Shown: positions 55,130 through 64,000 of the stretch, piece by piece | Position numbering within the stretch: position 1 is the stretch's first letter | Layout: every line of letters starts with the position of its first letter | Made by a program: the position numbers and the translations under genes | Source of the DNA: Perca fluviatilis | Taxonomy: Eukaryota > Chordata > Actinopteri > Perciformes > Percidae | Length of the DNA: 64,000 nucleotides | Reading direction: 5' to 3' | Assembly (NCBI RefSeq): GCF_010015445.1 | Contig: NC_053133.1 | Coordinates: 4,334,264 to 4,398,263 of the forward strand | The notes under the pieces: model-generated | Database searches by the model: none | What the model was told of the DNA's origin: nothing | Seen by the model: only the letters and a program-made list of their open reading frames with translations

Positions 55130-55870
55130 CAAGACTATGACTTTATCACCTATTTCAACATACTATACAATGACTTCTTTTACATGCAATACAATGCCTT
55201 TTAAAACACTTTTTTAACTTACTATACTATGACTTATTTTATATATTATACTATGATTTTTGTATGCTTTTTTATTACTCTTTTATGTCTATTTTTCGAC
55301 ATACAGTACAATACCATGACATTTTATCACTTTTCGACATACTATGCTATGGCCATTTTTGACATACTATACTATAACTTTTTTCACATACTATACTATG
55401 ACTATTTTCGACATACAAACTGACTTTTTTATGATTTTTTTTACATACCATACTATGACTTTTTAATGGCATTTTCGACATAATTTCTTGGTGGCATAGT
55501 GTCCCAGTGGTTAACACTGCACCAAGGTAACCCACAAGTAGTCACTGTGGACTCTGACCCAGTTACGATTCTGGGCTGGCCATTTCCATGACATTTGTTT
55601 CAACATACTTTCATATGAGTTTTTTTATCCCTTTTTTTACATGATATACTGTACTGTACTGCCTTTTTTCTTTTCTTTTTTCAACATACTTTACTATGAC
55701 TTTGTTATCACTTTTTTCGACATGCTAAACTATCACATTTTTTCAATAGACCATACTATGACTTTTATATCACTTGTTTTTGACATACTATACTATGACT
55801 TTTTTTCGACATTAATACTATGACTTTTTTATGTATTTTTTCAACATACAATACAACATACAATACAATA
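55130..55870 (+). repeat. ATACTATG-type satellite array, block 1
   Basis: Irregular tandem array of 30-40-bp units with core CATACTATACTATGACTTTT (variants with TTCGACATAC). One SINE-head-like piece is embedded at 55508-55590. The unit core is nearly palindromic (CATACTATACTATG against CATAGTATAGTATG). Confidence 0.85.
55490..55590 (+). repeat. SINE-head-like segment, copy 2
   Basis: GTCCCAGTGGTTAACACTGC ... GACCCAGTTACGATTCTGGG, a counterpart of 55015-55110, here inside the satellite array. The B-box-like motif is more decayed. Confidence 0.5.
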
Positions 55871-56247
55871 AGCATCTACTGTGCTCGGCTAGGTCACTTC
55901 ATCAACCGGTGTCTGGTAAAAGGGGAGGCTTGCCCATGAAAGAGAGGGTCCTGGTGAACAAAACCACTGTTTCTAACTGTCCCTCTCACCCTGTTTCTAC
56001 AGTAACTCCCTCCTTCCCATGTTCTTCCTCTGTTTAGGTGGTGATTGTGGATTCAGGTGTGGATGCTAATCTCTGCTACCGTCGTCACTAGGGATCTATG
56101 CCTGGACTCACTGCCTCTTCCTACTCTGGCAACCACTCCACCCCTGTGACTCTTAGCTTTCCTGACCAACACACTGAAACTATTGAATTTCATATTGTCA
56201 ACTCTCCCTAACACCCCCTTGTTCTCAGATTTCCCTGGCTTGTTAAG
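55871..56247. other. Unassigned stretch
   Basis: The frame at 55867-56037 has the pattern TVLGxxxHFINRCLVKGEACP-like text in one reading, reminiscent of gag-like zinc-knuckle regions, but I cannot confirm any domain. Nothing else recognised. Confidence 0.25.
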
Positions 56248-56945
56248 CAATTCAATTAAACTTGATTTATACTATCAAATTATAACAAGATTTATCTCAA
56301 GAAACTTTAGAGATCGAGTAGGTCTAGACCACACTCTATAATTTACAAAGACCCAACAATTCCAATAATTCCCCCAAGTGCAAGCATTTAGTGCAACAGT
56401 GATGAGGAAAAACTTCCTTTTAGGCAGAAACCTCAAGTGGTGAAGAAAACTTCCTTTTAGGCAGAAACCTCGGAAAGACCCAGGCTCTTGGTAGGCGGTG
56501 TCTGACGGTGCCGGTTTAGGGTGTGATGAACAGTGGCAATTATAGTAACAATAAAGATAATGGAACTATTACTAGAAACAGTAGTTGTAGTAGTTCATAG
56601 CGTAGCAGGGCACTGCAGGACGTAGCGGGGTACTGCAGGGCACTGCAGGGCATAACAGAACGTCGAGCTGGACCTCGGCAACAGCTGCAACCATGATTTT
56701 GGTGCCATCCTAATCCAAGGAAAATTGCGGGGCGAGAAAACATAAGGACTTCGGGGATTAAGCTCCTCAAAGCTTTCAGGGACATTAATGCACACAGATG
56801 GAAAGAGAGGCGAGAGGAGCTCAGTGTGTCAAAGGAAGTCCCGGCAGTCCAAAACTATAAGGGCATAACTAAGAGCTGGTCCAAGGCAAACCTGAGCCAG
56901 CTCTATAAGGGTTGGTAGATAAATCTAACGACTATGAAGAGATGC
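56248..56945 (-). mobile_element. L2 LINE 3' UTR, minus strand, complete 3' end
   Basis: Reverse-complement copy of the UTR at 40222-40846. The tail is at 56248-56265 (CAATTCAATTAAACTTG), with GAGTAGGTCTAGACCACACT at 56315-56334 and a direct repeat of AACTTCCTTTTAGGCAGAAA (56407-56426 and 56449-56468). The block CAATTATAGTAACAATAAAG at 56536-56555 and CTTTGAC/GTGTGTC-type blocks follow to about 56945. It also contains short tandem GGGCACTGCAGGG units near 56607-56655. It has no coding part. Confidence 0.82.
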
Positions 56946-57984
56946 AGAGAAGAAAAGGGGTGCTGTGGCTGCCGTTATTCACCCTACCCCGTCGGCACAA
57001 CCCTCAAATTGACTGGTCGTCAGGGGTTGTGAAGGGGTGGTGGGAGAACTGTGCCCAGACCGGTTTTCAGTCTAAAGGCCCGGACACATACAGCCGATAA
57101 TCGGCCGTTGGGCAGTCTGGCGAGTTCAGTAAATCAAATCTGTTCAGTGTGTTCCGTGCCGTCATCCGTCCGAGGCACTGTCGGCCTTCATTTTGGCCAA
57201 TTTGACATGTATAATTGGCAGGGCGGGCACTGCCGGCAGTCGGACTCAAATGATCCATCTGATTGATAGAGTGCTAGTCTCTTAAAATCTGTAGAAAGTC
57301 TTTTAAACTGACCTTTGTTGAGCTGAAATGAAGACAGATTCAGCAACTGCATGGCTTATTTCTCGCTTAAAATGTTTTCAGAAACAAGTTTCGGTGAACT
57401 ATTTTAGTACAATATGAGATCATATTCTCAACAAGCCGCAATGACAGTCTGTCTTTGAATTTCCGGAGAAAACAGACCCACGTGACGTGGGTCTGTTCGT
57501 CCAATCAGCTGCCAGTTTTCATTTTTTGGGTAATAATATAGATTAGCGCCGCCTGCTGTTATGGAGACGTATTACGTCTCATCTCTTCGGTGTGTTCTGA
57601 GGCACTTTTTGGACCAACTTGGGGAGACTGATCAGTCCAACTGCCTTTTCTGCCGACGGTTGGCCGTCTGGTTGGTTTGTAAGCAGCTTTAATCTGTGGG
57701 GAACACTGGTAACAAGACTTCTGTTCCTGTTACTGTCCCTGTGAACATTGTGGTCACCGCCGAGAAAGACTTCCCTGATCTCTACTGTGTTCCCTTCTGT
57801 TATCTGGATTTAACCTGTTTCCATGCTTTTTGGTCTAATCGGCATACCCAAATTAAAGTTGGTACAGCTCCTATATACTTTGACACTTTGTGGTGTGCTT
57901 GATATCATTGGAAAGGTAACACTCTCAAGTTTTTTTTAAGTTTAATCTGAAAGCCAAGTTTAAGCCATAGTAAAGTATTCAGAA
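56946..57984. repeat. Unassigned MITE-like repeat and flank
   Basis: 57076-57690 starts GGCCCGGACACATACAGCCG with CGATAATCGGCCGTTGG and ends CTGCCGACGGTTGGCCGTCT; these ends are partly inverted, as in fish MITEs with (G)GCCCGGACACA termini. Interior frames have no signature. 57690-57984 holds nothing recognised. Confidence 0.45.
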
Positions 57985-58250
57985 AAAAGTGATGTTATTA
58001 TAGTAGGTTAGGCTGACAAAACCAAGATACATTTGCAGGTTTGGTGCATGCTATTCTATTGGTTTTTGTCATTTTTTTCAACATACTATACAATGGCTTT
58101 ATTCATCACTTTTTTTGACATACCATACTATGACTTTTTCAGTATACCAGAGTATGTCTTTTTTCATCATACTATACTATGAATTTTTCAACATACTATA
58201 TTATGACTTTTTCAACATACTCTACTAAATATATTTTAAACTTGAGTGTT
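57985..58250 (+). repeat. Satellite block 2 and shared flank
   Basis: Starts AGAAAAAAGTGATGTTATTA ... GCAGGTTTGGTGCATGCTAT, then ATACTATG-type units. The same composite segment recurs at about 59650-59940, 61325-61610 and 62025-62320. Confidence 0.85.
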
Positions 58251-58309
58251 ATGAATGCAGCCAGTTTTGTTATTGAGATGTAGTTGTTGCAGAAGAACAG
58301 ACAATGGTT

Positions 58310-58374
58310 CGACGAGGATGGGATTCAAATCCACGCGTGCAGAGCACAATGGATTAGCAGTCCATCGCCTTAAA
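58310..58374 (-). pseudogene. tRNA-Ser(GCT) pseudogene, interrupted at TTAA
   Basis: Matches the 3' two-thirds of the intact tRNA-Ser at 60026-60107 (anticodon arm TGGACTGCTAATCCA on the minus strand intact; T-loop changed). At the TTAA in the D-loop region (58370-58373) the sequence switches to the end of a palindromic transposon, and the remaining 5' part of the tRNA is absent. It is not functional. Confidence 0.85.
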
Positions 58375-59195
58375 GTGATGGTTCGGAGTAATTCACCCTA
58401 GGGTCCTTTGCACCATGACCTCGAGCCAAACACCAAAATTTCACGAAAGCGTAGATAGTCGCTGAACAGTTTAGCTGGGACTAATGGACAGTTTTGTATA
58501 TCTTAAATGACCCAAAAAAAAATGCCACAAATGATACCAAAGGTCTACACTAGTATATATAGGTTATGCACTCATAAAACGATGGATTGGAAAGTTTGTA
58601 AGTACACCAGAAGTTTATGTAAATAACACTTGCCTGCTGGCTTCTGCTCTCTGCTGTTGTTGTTGCTGCTGTGAGACGAGTGCTTAGGGACATCTACAAA
58701 TTACAACACCGAAAAGAGATGCAACAAAAATATTTTTTAAGTTAACTTATTTTACTAAGTAAGTGCTGTAATATAACTAGCAGGAGACAAGTAATAATTG
58801 AGGTAAGTTTGGAGACATTAACTTATTTAATCATTAAATTAATACATATTTTTGTTGTATCTCTTTTCGGTGTAGTAATTTATAGACGGCCCTAAGCACT
58901 CGTCTAACTGCAGGTAGCAGCAGCAGCATCAGCAGCAACAGCAACAGAGAGCAGAAGAGAGCAGGCAAGGGTTCATAAACTTCTGGTGTACTTACAAACT
59001 TTCCAATCCATCGTTTTATGAGTGCATAACCTATATATACTAGTGTAGACCTTTGGTATCATTTCGGGCATTATTAGTGGGGTCATTTAAGAGATACAAA
59101 CGTGGGTCCATTAGCTCCGCGCTAAGCTACTCAGCGGCTAACGCTACTCTACACTAACTCGCCCAGTGTTTAGACCCAGGTGAAAAAAGCTTGGA
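58371..59195. mobile_element. Palindromic DNA transposon in tRNA-Ser copy
   Basis: 58500-58740 and 58840-59095 are inverted repeats of about 250 bp (left CACTAGTATATATAGGTTAT and ATGGATTGGAAAGTTTGTAA, right TTACAAACTTTCCAATCCAT and ATAACCTATATATACTAGTG). The left end reads AGTGATGGTTCGGAGTAATT directly after TTAA. TTAA target choice is known for piggyBac- and Kolobok-type transposons. No transposase. The right end is not an intact copy of the left end and continues into sequence normally found about 90 bp beyond the tRNA-Ser gene, so insertion or later deletion removed the tRNA 5' half. Confidence 0.75.
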
Positions 59196-59240
59196 TGAGG
59201 AAGATAGGATCTATACAGAGCTACACAATTTAGCTTCATA

Positions 59241-59313
59241 GGGGAATTAGCTCAAGTGGTAGAGCGCTTGCTTCGCATGCGAGAGGTAGCGGGATCGATG
59301 CCCGCATTCTCCA
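59241..59313 (+). tRNA. tRNA-Ala (anticodon CGC)
   Basis: 73 nt. The acceptor stem GGGGAAT/ATTCTCC carries one G-U pair. The D arm contains AGCTCAAGTGGTAGAGC (pol III A box). The anticodon stem-loop CTTGC-TTCGCAT-GCGAG gives anticodon CGC, and the T arm GCGGGATCGATGCCCGC holds the B box. The discriminator is A and no CCA is encoded, as in eukaryotes. A TTTT run about 20 bp downstream can terminate pol III. It decodes GCG alanine codons. Its flanks are the same as those of the copy at 60247. Confidence 0.95.
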
Positions 59314-59379
59314 AAGGAATTTACATTCTTCTTTTCAACTTCTGCCACCGATTAAAGACAAATTGTGTATCAGTTTCTA

Positions 59380-59650
59380 CCAGTTAAAGTCTTGTTGAAA
59401 TATCATAGTATAGTATCTTGAAAAAGTCATATCATAATATGTTGAAAAAGTCATAGTATAGTATGTTGAATAAAATAACAAAAAGACATAGAATAGTATG
59501 TTGAGAAAAGTGATGAATAAAGCCTTAGTATAGTATGTCGCAAGAATTTATTAAGGCATAGTATACTATACTAAGCCATAGTATAGTGTGATGAAAAAAT
59601 GACAAGACATAGTACAGTATGTCGAAAAAAGTGATGAATTAAGCCATAGT
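59380..59650 (-). repeat. Satellite block 3, reverse orientation
   Basis: Units of the CATAGTATAGTATGTTGAAA and GTGATGAATAAAGCC types; the reverse of block 1. Confidence 0.85.
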
Positions 59651-59940
59651 ATATTATTCAGAAAAAAGTGATGTTATATTATAGTAGGTTAGGATAATAA
59701 AACCAAGACACATTTTCAGGTTTGGTGCATACTATACTATGGCTTTTTGTCATTTTTTTCAACATACTATACAATGGTTTTATTCATCAATTTTTTTGAC
59801 ATACCATACTATGACTTTTTCAGTATACCAGAGGATGTAATTTATCGTCATACTATACTATAACCTTTTCAACATACTATATTATGACTTTTTTCAACAT
59901 ACTCTACTAAATATATTTTAATGACAATTTATCTGGCTGA
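59650..59940 (+). repeat. Satellite block 4 and shared flank
   Basis: Composite segment (GTTTGGTGCATACTATACTA ... CTACTAAATATATTTTAATG), close to 57985-58250, 61325-61610 and 62025-62320. Confidence 0.85.
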
Positions 59941-60025
59941 AACTTAAATCTTTTTTTAAGAGCAGCATGAATGCAGCCAGTTTTGTTATTGAGATGTAGC
60001 TGTTGCAGAAGTACAGACAATGGTC

Positions 60026-60107
60026 CGACGAGGATGGGATTCGAACCCATGCGTGCAAAGCACAATGGATTAGCAGTCCATCGCTTTAACCACTTGGCCA
60101 CCTCGTC
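60026..60107 (-). tRNA. tRNA-Ser (anticodon GCT)
   Basis: 82 nt on the minus strand. Acceptor stem GACGAGG/CCTCGTC, discriminator G, D arm GGCCAAGTGGTTAAAGC, anticodon stem-loop TGGACTGCTAATCCA (anticodon GCT). The long variable arm TTGTGCTTTGCACG is typical of serine tRNAs, and the T arm is ATGGGTTCGAATCCCAT. It decodes AGC/AGU. It is transcribed opposite to its two tRNA-Ala neighbours. Two damaged copies with the same upstream flank lie at 58310 and 62391. Confidence 0.95.
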
Positions 60108-60246
60108 TGCAATCTGCTTATTTTTCTGATTAAAAACTCAGATACAGTTCATGTCAGGAACGTTTCAATAGGCCTTGTAGAAAAGCATGGCATGGAGTGG
60201 ATGAGGAAAATAGCATATACACAGAGCTACACAAAGTAATTCTATA

Positions 60247-60319
60247 GGGGAATTAGCTCAAATGGTAGAGCGCTTGCTTAGCATGCGAGAGGTAGCGGGA
60301 TCGATGCCCGCATTCTCCA
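60247..60319 (+). tRNA. tRNA-Ala (anticodon AGC)
   Basis: 73 nt, differing from the copy at 59241 at the wobble base (loop TTAGCAT, anticodon AGC) and one D-loop base. The A34 would be edited to inosine, so it reads GCU/GCC/GCA. Both flanks are shared with the first copy (CAGAGCTACACAA upstream, AAAGGAATTTACATTCTTCT downstream). Two tandem copies with different anticodons show that the second arose by duplication and anticodon change. Confidence 0.95.
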
Positions 60320-60414
60320 AAGGAATTTACATTCTTCTCTTCTACTTCTGCCACCGATTAAACACAAACCTGCAATTGTGTATCAGTTTCTAAAAGTTAA
60401 AGTCTTGTTGAAAT

Positions 60415-61325
60415 ATCTAAAGTATAGTATCTTGAAAAGTCATATCATAATATGTTGAGTGAAGTCATAGTATAATATGTTGAATAAAATAACAAAAAGA
60501 CAAAGAATAGTATGTTGAGAAAAGTGATGAATAAAGCCTTATTATAGTATTTCGTAAGAATTTATAAAGGCATAGTATACTATGTCAAAAAGTGATAATA
60601 AAAGCCATAGTATAGTATTGTTAAAATATGTTATAATATGTATAGTATAGTATGTTGAAAAACATCATAGTATAGTATCTTGAAAAAAGTCATATTATAA
60701 TATGTTGAAAAAGTCAAAGTATAGAATGTTGAAAAAATAACAAAAAGACATAGTATAGTCTGTTGAGAAAAGTGATGAATAAAGCCTTATTATAGTATGT
60801 TGCAAGAATTTATAAAGGCATAGTATACTATAACTATACTAAGCCATAGTATAGTATGATGAAAAATGACAAAAGACATAGTACAGTATGTCGAAAAAGT
60901 CTTGAATGAAGCCATAGTATGGGGGTGCAAAAAGTACAAAAAGTCATAGTATAGTATGTTTGAAAAAAGTGATGAATAAAGCCTTAGTATAGTATGTCGC
61001 AAGAATTTATAAAGGCATAGTATACTATACTATACTACGCCATAGTATAGTATGATGAAAAAATGACAAAAAGACATACTACAGTAGTTCGAAAAAGTCT
61101 TGAATGAAGCCATAGTATAGTATGGTTATAGTTGACAAAAATCACAAAGACATAGTATAGTATGTTGAGAAAAGTGATGAATAAAGCCATAGTATATGTA
61201 TTCAGAATTTATTAAGGCATAGTATACTATACTATACTAAGCCATAGTATAGTGTGATGAAAAAATGACAAGACATAGTACAGTATGTCGAAAAAAGTGA
61301 TGAATTAAGCCATAGTATATTATTC
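60415..61325 (-). repeat. Satellite block 5, reverse orientation
   Basis: The longest run of CATAGTATAGTATG units, with spacer types GAAAAAAGTGATGAATAAAGCC, CGCAAGAATTTATAAAGGCA and GAAAAAATGACAAAAAGACA arranged in a higher-order order that recurs about every 310 bp. Confidence 0.88.
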
Positions 61326-61610
61326 AGAAAAAAGTGATGTTATATTATAGTAGGTTAGGCTAATAAAACCAAGACACATTTTCAGGTTTGGTGCATACTA
61401 TACTATGGCTTTTTGTCATTTTTTTCAACATACTATACAATGGTTTTATTCATCAATTTTTTTGACATACCATACTATGACTTTTTCAGTATACCAGAGG
61501 ATGTCATTTATCGTCATACTATACTATAACCTTTTCAACGTACTATATTATGACTTTTTTCAACATACTCTACTAAATATATTTTAATGACAATTTATCT
61601 GGCTGAAACT
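61325..61610 (+). repeat. Satellite block 6 and shared flank
   Basis: Third copy of the composite segment, almost identical to 59650-59940. Confidence 0.88.
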
Positions 61611-61619
61611 TAAAACTTT

Positions 61620-62025
61620 TTTTAAGTACAAAAAGTACAAAAAGTCATAGTATAGTATGTTGAAAAAAGTGATGAATAAAGCCTTAGTATAGTATGTCGC
61701 AAGAATTTATAAAGGCATAGTATACTATACTATACTAAGCCATAGTATAGTATGATGAAAAAATGACAAAAAGACATACTACAGTATGTCGAAAAAAGTC
61801 TTGAATGAAGCCATAGTATAGTATGGTAGTACAAAAAGTACAAAAAGACATAGTATAGTATGTTGAGAAAAGTGATGAATAAAGCCTTAGTATAGTATGT
61901 CGCAAGAATTTATTAAGGCATAGTATACTATACTATACTAAGCCATAGTATAGTGTGATGAAAAAATGACAAGACATAGTACAGTATGTCGAAAAAAGTG
62001 ATGAATTAAGCCATAGTATATTATT
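61620..62025 (-). repeat. Satellite block 7, reverse orientation
   Basis: CATAGTATAGTATG units in the same higher-order order as block 5. Confidence 0.88.
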
Positions 62026-62335
62026 CAGAAAAAAGTGATGTTATATTATAGTAGGTTAGGCTAATAAAACCAAGACACATTTTCAGGTTTGGTGCATACT
62101 ATACTATGGCTTTTTGTCATTTTTTTCAACATACTATACAATGGTTTTATTCATCAATTTTTTTGACATACCATACTATGACTTTTTCAGTATACCAGAG
62201 ATTTATCATTTATCATTATATACTATAACCTTTTCAACGTACTATATTATGACTTTTTTCAACATACTCTACTAAAAATATTTTAATGACAATTTATCTG
62301 GCTGAAACTTAAAACTTTTTTTAAGATCAGCATGA
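62025..62335 (+). repeat. Satellite block 8 and shared flank
   Basis: Fourth copy of the composite segment, running into the tRNA-Ser upstream flank (GATCAGCATGAATGCAGCCA). Confidence 0.88.
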
Positions 62336-62390
62336 ATGCAGCCAGTTTTGTTATTGAGATGTAGCTGTTGCAGAAGAACAGACAATGGTA

Positions 62391-62413
62391 CGACGAGGAT
62401 GGGATTCGAACCC
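62391..62413 (-). pseudogene. tRNA-Ser 3' fragment
   Basis: Only the acceptor 3' strand and half of the T arm remain (23 bp matching 60026-60048). The sequence then jumps to AGTTAAAGTCTTGTTGAAAT, normally found downstream of the tRNA-Ala at 60247. A deletion between the two tRNA units explains this. Confidence 0.8.
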
Positions 62414-62419
62414 TTAAGT

Positions 62420-62600
62420 TAAAGTCTTGTTGAAATATCTAAAGTATAGTATCTTGAAAAGTCATATCATAATATGTTGAAAAAGTCATAGTATAGTATG
62501 TTGAATAAAATACCAAAAAGACAAAGAATAGTGATAATAAAAGCCATAGTATAGTATTGTTAAAATATGTATAGTATGTATAGTATAGTTGTAAGTTGCT
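62420..62600 (-). repeat. Satellite block 9, reverse orientation
   Basis: Last block of CATAGTATAGTATG units; corresponds to the downstream flank of tRNA-Ala at 60380-60660 with an internal deletion. Confidence 0.85.
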
Positions 62601-62603
62601 CTT

Positions 62604-62882
62604 TCTTGCTCTGTGTGTCAAATGTTTAGCTATTCCTCTGCCTCCTTTAGTGATAACGATACATGTAATAAATGTAGTATATTCGCTGTTTTGGAGGCAA
62701 GGCTTAGTGAATTTGAGTCACGGCTCCGCACCATGGAATCAGAATCGTATGCTTCCGTAGCTAGCCAGCACCATGTAGTTAATGCGGGCCATACTGTAGC
62801 TTTTGTAGCTTCTGCTAGCTGTCCCCCGGCAGACCCCGAGCAGCCGGGCGAGTGGGTGACTGTCCGAGGGAAGCGTATATGA
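62604..62882 (+). pseudogene. Retroelement ORF1-like N-terminal fragment
   Basis: 89 codons. A CNKC motif is followed by a heptad-like stretch (FAVLEARLSEFESRLRTMES), then an alanine/serine-rich linker and PEQPGEWVTVRGKR before a stop. A short coiled coil followed by WVTVR-type text is the form of the N-terminal region of fish LINE/retroelement ORF1 or ORF1-like proteins. I cannot name the family. No downstream RT was found, so it is probably a fragment. Confidence 0.45.
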
Positions 62883-63130
62883 AGGTAAATATGGTGCAAA
62901 ACGTGAGAGCTTGTAGAATACAATGTGAGAACTTGCAGAACAAAAAAATTGAACTTGTATGTTAAAATTTGCACTTGTAAAATAAAAATGTGCACTTGTA
63001 AAATAAAAATTTGCACTTGTAAAAATTATTCACATTTGAAGTCACAAAAAGAAAAAAAACATGAGAGCTTGTAAAAAAATCTGAACTTGTAAATTGAAGG
63101 TGTACTGCTTGTAGAAAAAATATTCAAAGA
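62883..63130 (+). repeat. ACTTGTAAAATAAAAATTTG minisatellite
   Basis: At least six imperfect units with core GCACTTGTAAAATAAAAAT (22 bp or variants such as GAGCTTGTAGAA and GAACTTGCAGAAC). It directly follows the stop codon of the ORF1-like fragment. Confidence 0.75.
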
Positions 63131-64000
63131 AATGTAGATTGATATTTGCATGAACACAATGACAGCTGCAAACTTGTAATGCAACATTTACTCATGTACT
63201 TTTTTTTTACTCAGGTTGATTTTCCATCACAACCACAACTCCGTGATTACAACCTCTCGATCTGTCACTGTATGCGCTCTCTGCATCACAAAGAGACGCG
63301 ATCTGCGCCTCGACTTTTGCAACACTTGTTGCGATACATTTGGTGCAAAACTAATTTGTACCTGTGGACTTAGGCTGTGGAGCTCTGATCCAACAGAACG
63401 GGAAAGCAGGGTTTCTATCGCCAGATGAGGGACAACTCTGTCCGGCTTATTTAGCTATGTCGCATGGAAGCCTGGTTGAATAGCAAGCTAGCGTTAGCTA
63501 ACTAACCAACCAGCCTGATTCTAAATAAATACCTTTTAATTATCTTAACACTTTTTAACAGTCAAACTGAAACACTGGCGGTGAGCTCCAGGTCCTGCAG
63601 CCCGCAGACGGACCGTCACCAGCGGGTATCGGCCAGCCGGAGCAACATCGCTATTATTGCCAGAAAGCTTCGCTGCCGACCTCGACCTGCAGTCGGAGCT
63701 CCAGCGCCGGTCGGAGCCCCGCGCCCGGTAGCATCGGCACATCCCCGGCCATGACCACAGCTTGCTTTGCTGATGTTGTGCCTCACTGCCAATCATTGCA
63801 CCCGGCAGAGCAGCAACAATAGCTTCTGCAGAATTACATCCACCTCGCGGGCAGCAGCAATCATTTTTGCGCGAATGTCGTCATCTCTTAACCCCGTTGC
63901 TGCCGAGATTTGCACCCAGGTAGCAAGGAAATGATAGTCTGATAAAACATTGATGTCTCTAAACGTTGTAAAATTATAATCATCATTGATGAACATGACA
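63131..64000. other. Unassigned stretch with GC-rich segment
   Basis: 63560-63880 is clearly GC-richer with many CpG dinucleotides. Minus-strand frames (63793-63996, containing ATGLRDDDIRAKMIAAAREV; 63545-63796) cover it. The first has a coding-like look and could be part of a transposon protein or a gene continuing past the window edge, but no family is recognisable. A plus-strand frame at 63146-63428 has paired cysteines (ITSRSVTVCALCITKRRDL, CNTCCDTF, CTCGLRLW) suggesting a zinc-binding region; unassigned. Confidence 0.3.

Noticed and set aside
58640..58675. CTG/TTG trinucleotide tract as an expandable repeat
   Set aside because: Short and interrupted, and it is mirrored in the other arm of the palindromic transposon, so it is part of that element.
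55130..62600. CRISPR array
   Set aside because: The units are contiguous palindromic satellite repeats without unique spacers of constant length, in a eukaryotic genome.

Overview
This window reads as nuclear DNA of a ray-finned (teleost, probably percomorph) fish. The evidence is intron-containing host coding sequence with GT-AG splice sites, several copies of an L2-type LINE 3' UTR of the kind common in percomorphs, fish-type MITEs and SINEs, long (GT)n/(CA)n microsatellites and a nuclear tRNA-Ala/tRNA-Ser cluster. No bacterial, phage or organellar organisation is present. Most small ORFs in the window lie in repeats or are chance reading frames.

One host protein gene can be supported well. 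It is a four-exon, minus-strand gene (coding exons 32971-32890, 32781-32630, 30449-30238, 28838-28769) whose splice phases all agree. It encodes about 171 aa and is essentially a stand-alone Deltex C-terminal (DTC) domain. The positions equivalent to the ADP-ribose-binding/catalytic residues of Deltex ligases appear to be replaced, no RING domain lies in front, and the N terminus fits an N-myristoylation signal.

Layout: 0-5.5 kb holds repeats (L2 3' UTR, a RecQ-helicase-like remnant, a LINE tail, and a hAT MITE with a perfect 8-bp target-site duplication). 5.7-9.4 kb is a nearly identical ~1.97-kb tandem duplication that carries part of an L2 element; the second copy runs on into a longer, frameshifted L2 reverse transcriptase and 3' UTR (to ~11.3 kb). 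11-24 kb is mostly unassigned DNA with decayed LINE pieces and a repetitive block at 17-18 kb. 24.3-27.7 kb is a 3.3-kb palindromic element with a second palindromic element nested inside it, which itself carries a 209-bp tandem array. 28.8-33 kb is the DTC gene. 33-57 kb is a mosaic of MITEs, LINE tails, microsatellites and one SINE. 55-62.6 kb is dominated by an ATACTATG-type satellite that changes orientation repeatedly and encloses a tRNA cluster: tRNA-Ala(CGC), tRNA-Ser(GCT), tRNA-Ala(AGC) and two broken tRNA-Ser copies, one of them interrupted at a TTAA by a palindromic transposon. 62.6-64 kb has an ORF1-like fragment and a GC-rich stretch.

The only functional units I would expect to be expressed are the DTC gene and the three intact tRNA genes. 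Everything else is best read as transposon-derived or unassigned. Family names rest on motif recognition by eye; no database search was run.
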